Assembly (NCBI GenBank): GCA_027083995.1
Contig: JALWME010000238.1
Coordinates: 1-9,899 of the forward strand
DNA from: Sulfurovum sp.
Lineage (GTDB): Bacteria > Campylobacterota > Campylobacteria > Campylobacterales > Sulfurovaceae
Direction of reading: 5' to 3'
DNA length: 9,899 bases
The first letter of the stretch is position 1, and every line of letters starts with the position of its first letter. Positions 8,096 through 9,899 of this stretch are shown piece by piece. Under the pieces are notes generated by a model. That model saw nothing but the letters and a program-made list of their open reading frames with translations. It did not search any database and was not told the origin of the DNA. A program made the translations under genes and the position numbers.

Positions 8096-8106
8096 AGTAT
8101 AGTATA
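8096..8106 (-). promoter_or_regulatory. possible -10 box(es) for the helical-repeat protein gene
   Basis: Minus-strand TATACTATACT contains two overlapping TATACT hexamers 19-29 bases before the start codon. The upstream one would give a leader of about 17 bases. Which is used, if either, cannot be decided by eye. Confidence 0.35.
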
Positions 8107-8150
8107 TTTATCTATAAAATTAAGCAAATAAAATAAAAAAGGATAATTTT

Positions 8151-8189
8151 TTAAAAAGATACTCCTTCCCCTATCAGCTGGAGAGGAGT
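8151..8189 (-). terminator. rho-independent terminator after the TlpA-like gene
   Basis: On the minus strand ACTCCTCTCC pairs with GGGAAGGAGT (one mismatch, one G-T pair) around a nine-base loop, followed by ATCTTTTT. It begins ten bases after the stop codon of the 8199-8765 gene. Confidence 0.75.
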
Positions 8190-8198
8190 TAAAATAAT

Positions 8199-8765
8199 CT
8201 ATTTTGTAGTATTTTTTTCTATTGAGGTGGGTTTAGTTTCAGTTTTTTTCTCTGAAAGTTGTGCGATAAGCTCTTCTAGTGACTCCTCTGGAAGCATACC
8301 AGCTTGGACAAATTGGACATCACCTTTTGTATCAAGTGCAACTAAAAAAGGGATGCTTCCTCTCCATTGTGCTCTTTGTTGGATGTAGTTTACTACATCT
8401 GAAGCTCTTTCTTCAGATACTACAATGTAGTTCATCCCTTTTTCTTTTGCAAATGCAGTTGTTTGTACATGATTATAGCCTTGCACCTCTATAGCAACGA
8501 TGGCTAAGGTGTCTTTATATTTTTTTTGTAATTTTATAAGATGAGGAATTGAGGCTAGACATGGAGGACATTTATGACCAAAGAATTCAAGGAAAACAAC
8601 TTTTCCTTCTAAACCCTCTATGTCAAGACCTTGGTCTGTACCTGTTACTTTATAGGTTTTTCCATTTGTATCTGTCATAGACATAACAGGCAATACAGGT
8701 TGATTTTCAAGAGCATGAACAGTGCTTAGAAGTAGAAGTGTTGCTAAAAGTAGTTTTTTAATCAT
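8199..8765 (-). CDS. periplasmic TlpA/ResA-like thioredoxin-fold protein (CPPC)
   Basis: A 188-residue exported thiol-disulfide protein. Residues 1-18 (MIKKLLLATLLLLSTVHA) are a signal peptide. The thioredoxin-like domain spans about 25-172. KVVFLEFFGHKCPPCLASIP (55-74) contains the redox pair C66 and C69 as CPPC, and GSIPFLVALD (136-145) supplies the cis-proline P139. KVVFLEFFGHKCPPC is the typical TlpA/AhpC-TSA arrangement, consistent with a reducing role toward apocytochromes or other periplasmic cysteines; the partner is unknown. The tail 172-188 is low-complexity (Lys, Thr, Glu) and probably disordered. The ATG at 8765-8763 has AAAGG about nine bases upstream. It is preceded by a TATAAT box and followed by its own terminator, so it seems monocistronic, divergent from the GH3 gene. 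Confidence 0.88.
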   Translation of the reverse strand: MIKKLLLATLLLLSTVHALENQPVLPVMSMTDTNGKTYKVTGTDQGLDIEGLEGKVVFLEFFGHKCPPCLASIPHLIKLQKKYKDTLAIVAIEVQGYNHVQTTAFAKEKGMNYIVVSEERASDVVNYIQQRAQWRGSIPFLVALDTKGDVQFVQAGMLPEESLEELIAQLSEKKTETKPTSIEKNTTK

Positions 8766-8796
8766 GTTATTAAGCCTTTAGTTTGGATTTAGAGTT

Positions 8797-8802
8797 ATTA
8801 TA
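8797..8802 (-). promoter_or_regulatory. -10 box of the TlpA-like gene
   Basis: Minus-strand TATAAT predicts a start near 8790 and a leader of about 25 bases with the AAAGG ribosome site. It sits in the 13-mer TTGTGTATAATAA, which also occurs on the plus strand at 8980-8992 before the divergent GH3 gene. Confidence 0.6.
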
Positions 8803-8853
8803 CACAAATAAAGATGTAATAATTGTGTAATTGATGAAAATAATTTCATTTTA

Positions 8854-8929
8854 AAGAGCACCTAGAGTTTAAAGGAGGAAAATATTTTCAAAGGGAAGGG
8901 AGAATACTTAGTGTCTTCCAGGTGCTCTT
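8854..8929. ncRNA. candidate structured RNA: 10-bp inverted repeat enclosing 56 bases
   Basis: AAGAGCACCT (8854-8863) and AGGTGCTCTT (8920-8929) are perfectly complementary. Inside lie the perfect palindrome GAAAATATTTTC (8878-8889) and, on the minus strand, GGAAG and CTTCC that can pair, so a closing stem with two arms is possible. The interior is purine-rich on the plus strand, unlike the flanking AT-rich DNA. I could not match it to SRP RNA (no GGAAGCAGC-like loop), 6S RNA, or a riboswitch I know. The strand is undecided, and neither side has a strong T-run. It could equally be a DNA-level element. Confidence 0.4.
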
Positions 8930-8981
8930 GTAATTGCATTGTAAACAATATAGGTTAACCATATGCAAATAAAGGCTTATT

Positions 8982-9015
8982 GTGTATAATAAAAGATGGT
9001 GTATAATAAATAATG
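8982..9015 (+). repeat. 17-base tandem duplication carrying two -10 boxes before the GH3 gene
   Basis: Units 8982-8998 and 8999-9015 match at 15 of 17 positions, and both begin GTGTATAATAAA. Each contains TATAAT (8985-8990 and 9002-9007), predicting starts near 8997 and 9014. Both lie upstream of the AAGGA ribosome site at 9016-9020, though the second leaves almost no leader before it. Confidence 0.65.
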
Positions 9016-9028
9016 AAGGATATTTTAG

Positions 9029-9899
9029 ATGAAGAAGATTATAATATTGTTTATATCACTCTTAAGCATAAGTATGGCACAGACATTAGAGAAAAAAATA
9101 GGTCAAATGCTTATGGTTGGCTTTTATGGTACAAGTGCAAAAAATCATAGCCAGATATGTAAAGACATTAAAAAATACAATGTAGGTGCAGTGATTTTAT
9201 TTGATTATAATCCAGTCAATAAAAATAAACCTAAAAACATTGCTACAAGAAATCAGCTCACAAAACTTACCAAAGAACTACAAGCCTGTTCTGCTGACGG
9301 AAAACTACTCATTGCGATAGATCAAGAGGGGGGAAAGGTACAAAGACTCAAAAGCAAGTATGGTTTTTATGGTAAATTCCCTAAGGCGAGTGAAGTTGTC
9401 AAAATGGATCAAAGCAAGATAAAGCACACCTATAAAAAGATGAGTAAAGAGCTTAAATCAGTAGGTATCAACTATGATTTGGCACCTGTAGTAGACTTGG
9501 ATATCAATCAAAAAAACCATGTGATTCACGGACTAGGTCGTTCTTTCGGGAAAGATCCAAAGATTGTGGCACAATATGCCTCAACATTTATAGATGCCAT
9601 GCATAGCAATGGGGTACTTACTTCTATTAAACATTTCCCAGGACACGGTTCATCTGTGGGTGATACACATAAAGGTTTTGTAGATGTAACCAATCTTTGG
9701 AAAGAAGTAGAATTAGAACCATATAGACTCCTTAAAGATAAAGCGGATACAGTGATGGTAGCCCATGTGTTCAATAAAAAACTAGATGAGAAATACCCTG
9801 CAAGCCTCTCTTTTAAAAGCATCACAAAACTGCTTCGATGGAAACTTGGGTATCATGGTGTAGTGATTACGGATGATTTACAAATGGGAGCTATCTCTA
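9029..9899 (+). CDS. exported GH3 beta-N-acetylhexosaminidase-like enzyme (NagZ family), 3'-truncated by window
   Basis: Reading from the ATG at 9029 gives 290 residues with no stop before the right edge. Glycoside hydrolase family 3 enzymes of this branch remove beta-linked N-acetylglucosamine, typically from muropeptides. DQEGG is at 98-102, LAPVVDL at 151-157, GRSFGKDP at 170-177, and KHFPGHG at 201-207. The D212/H214 pair (GDTHKG) is the acid/base dyad typical of NagZ. VVITDDLQMGAI at 278-289 has D282 as the likely nucleophile. All catalytic residues are therefore within view. Residues 1-17 (MKKIIILFISLLSISMA) look like a signal peptide, so the enzyme probably acts outside the cytoplasm, unlike E. 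coli NagZ. For that reason I do not give the nagZ symbol. AAGGA eight bases before the ATG supports the start. How far the protein extends beyond the TIM barrel is unknown. Confidence 0.88.
   Translation, partial: MKKIIILFISLLSISMAQTLEKKIGQMLMVGFYGTSAKNHSQICKDIKKYNVGAVILFDYNPVNKNKPKNIATRNQLTKLTKELQACSADGKLLIAIDQEGGKVQRLKSKYGFYGKFPKASEVVKMDQSKIKHTYKKMSKELKSVGINYDLAPVVDLDINQKNHVIHGLGRSFGKDPKIVAQYASTFIDAMHSNGVLTSIKHFPGHGSSVGDTHKGFVDVTNLWKEVELEPYRLLKDKADTVMVAHVFNKKLDEKYPASLSFKSITKLLRWKLGYHGVVITDDLQMGAIS

Larger units (their letters stand above)
8766..9028. other. 263-base divergent intergenic region
   Basis: No convincing gene. It holds, from left to right, the ribosome site and promoter of the TlpA-like gene, a long inverted-repeat element (8854-8929), the 8-base palindrome GGTTAACC (8953-8960), and a tandem promoter duplication before the GH3 gene. 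A 23-codon minus-strand frame within it contains the promoter box and is not credible as a gene. Confidence 0.6.

Noticed and set aside
8778..8849. 23-codon minus-strand frame (MKLFSSITQ start)
   Set aside because: It has no ribosome site and contains the promoter box of the downstream TlpA-like gene; this is AT-rich chance coding.

Overview
The window looks like a chromosomal segment of a low-GC, free-living Campylobacterota (epsilonproteobacterial) organism of the Sulfurovum/Sulfurimonas type. This rests on three things: the protein families and their look; promoters that show a good (extended) -10 box but no recognisable -35 box; and the order ilvC - divergent polysaccharide deacetylase - dprA, which I recall from Campylobacter. 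The genus is an inference from memory, not from a search. I see no tRNA, rRNA, CRISPR array, insertion sequence or phage gene.

Layout. 1-388 (-) is the N-terminal part of the membrane metalloprotease HtpX, cut by the window edge just before its zinc motif. 464-1099 (+) is an exported M15 (VanY-like) peptidoglycan peptidase. 1148-2480 (-) is a two-gene operon, an NfeD-family protein followed by a QmcA/paraslipin SPFH protein. A divergent promoter region (2481-2648) separates it from ilvC (2649-3674, +). After a structured 243-base gap, an operon at 3918-6380 (+) encodes an anchored YibQ-type polysaccharide deacetylase and an SLC13-type anion transporter, and ends in a strong terminator. dprA follows at 6465-7244 (+) and overlaps the stop codon of a convergent exported helical-repeat protein of unknown function (7241-8077, -). 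Upstream of that lies a TlpA-like thiol-disulfide protein (8199-8765, -) with its own terminator. A 263-base divergent region with a long inverted repeat and a duplicated promoter leads to an exported GH3 beta-N-acetylglucosaminidase-like enzyme (9029-9899, +), cut by the right edge.

Themes. HtpX, QmcA and NfeD are membrane-protein quality-control factors. The M15 peptidase, YibQ protein and GH3 enzyme all point to envelope glycan/peptidoglycan processing. IlvC (branched-chain amino acid synthesis) and DprA (natural transformation) are housekeeping or competence functions. There is no evident new defence or mobile system. The most interesting unexplained items are non-coding: a diverged ~50-base repeat present twice downstream of + strand genes with changes that keep a stem paired, a 76-base inverted-repeat element at 8854-8929, and a 17-base tandem duplication carrying two -10 boxes. 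The 7241-8077 protein, with a 9/18-residue helical periodicity, is the most interesting uncharacterised coding sequence.
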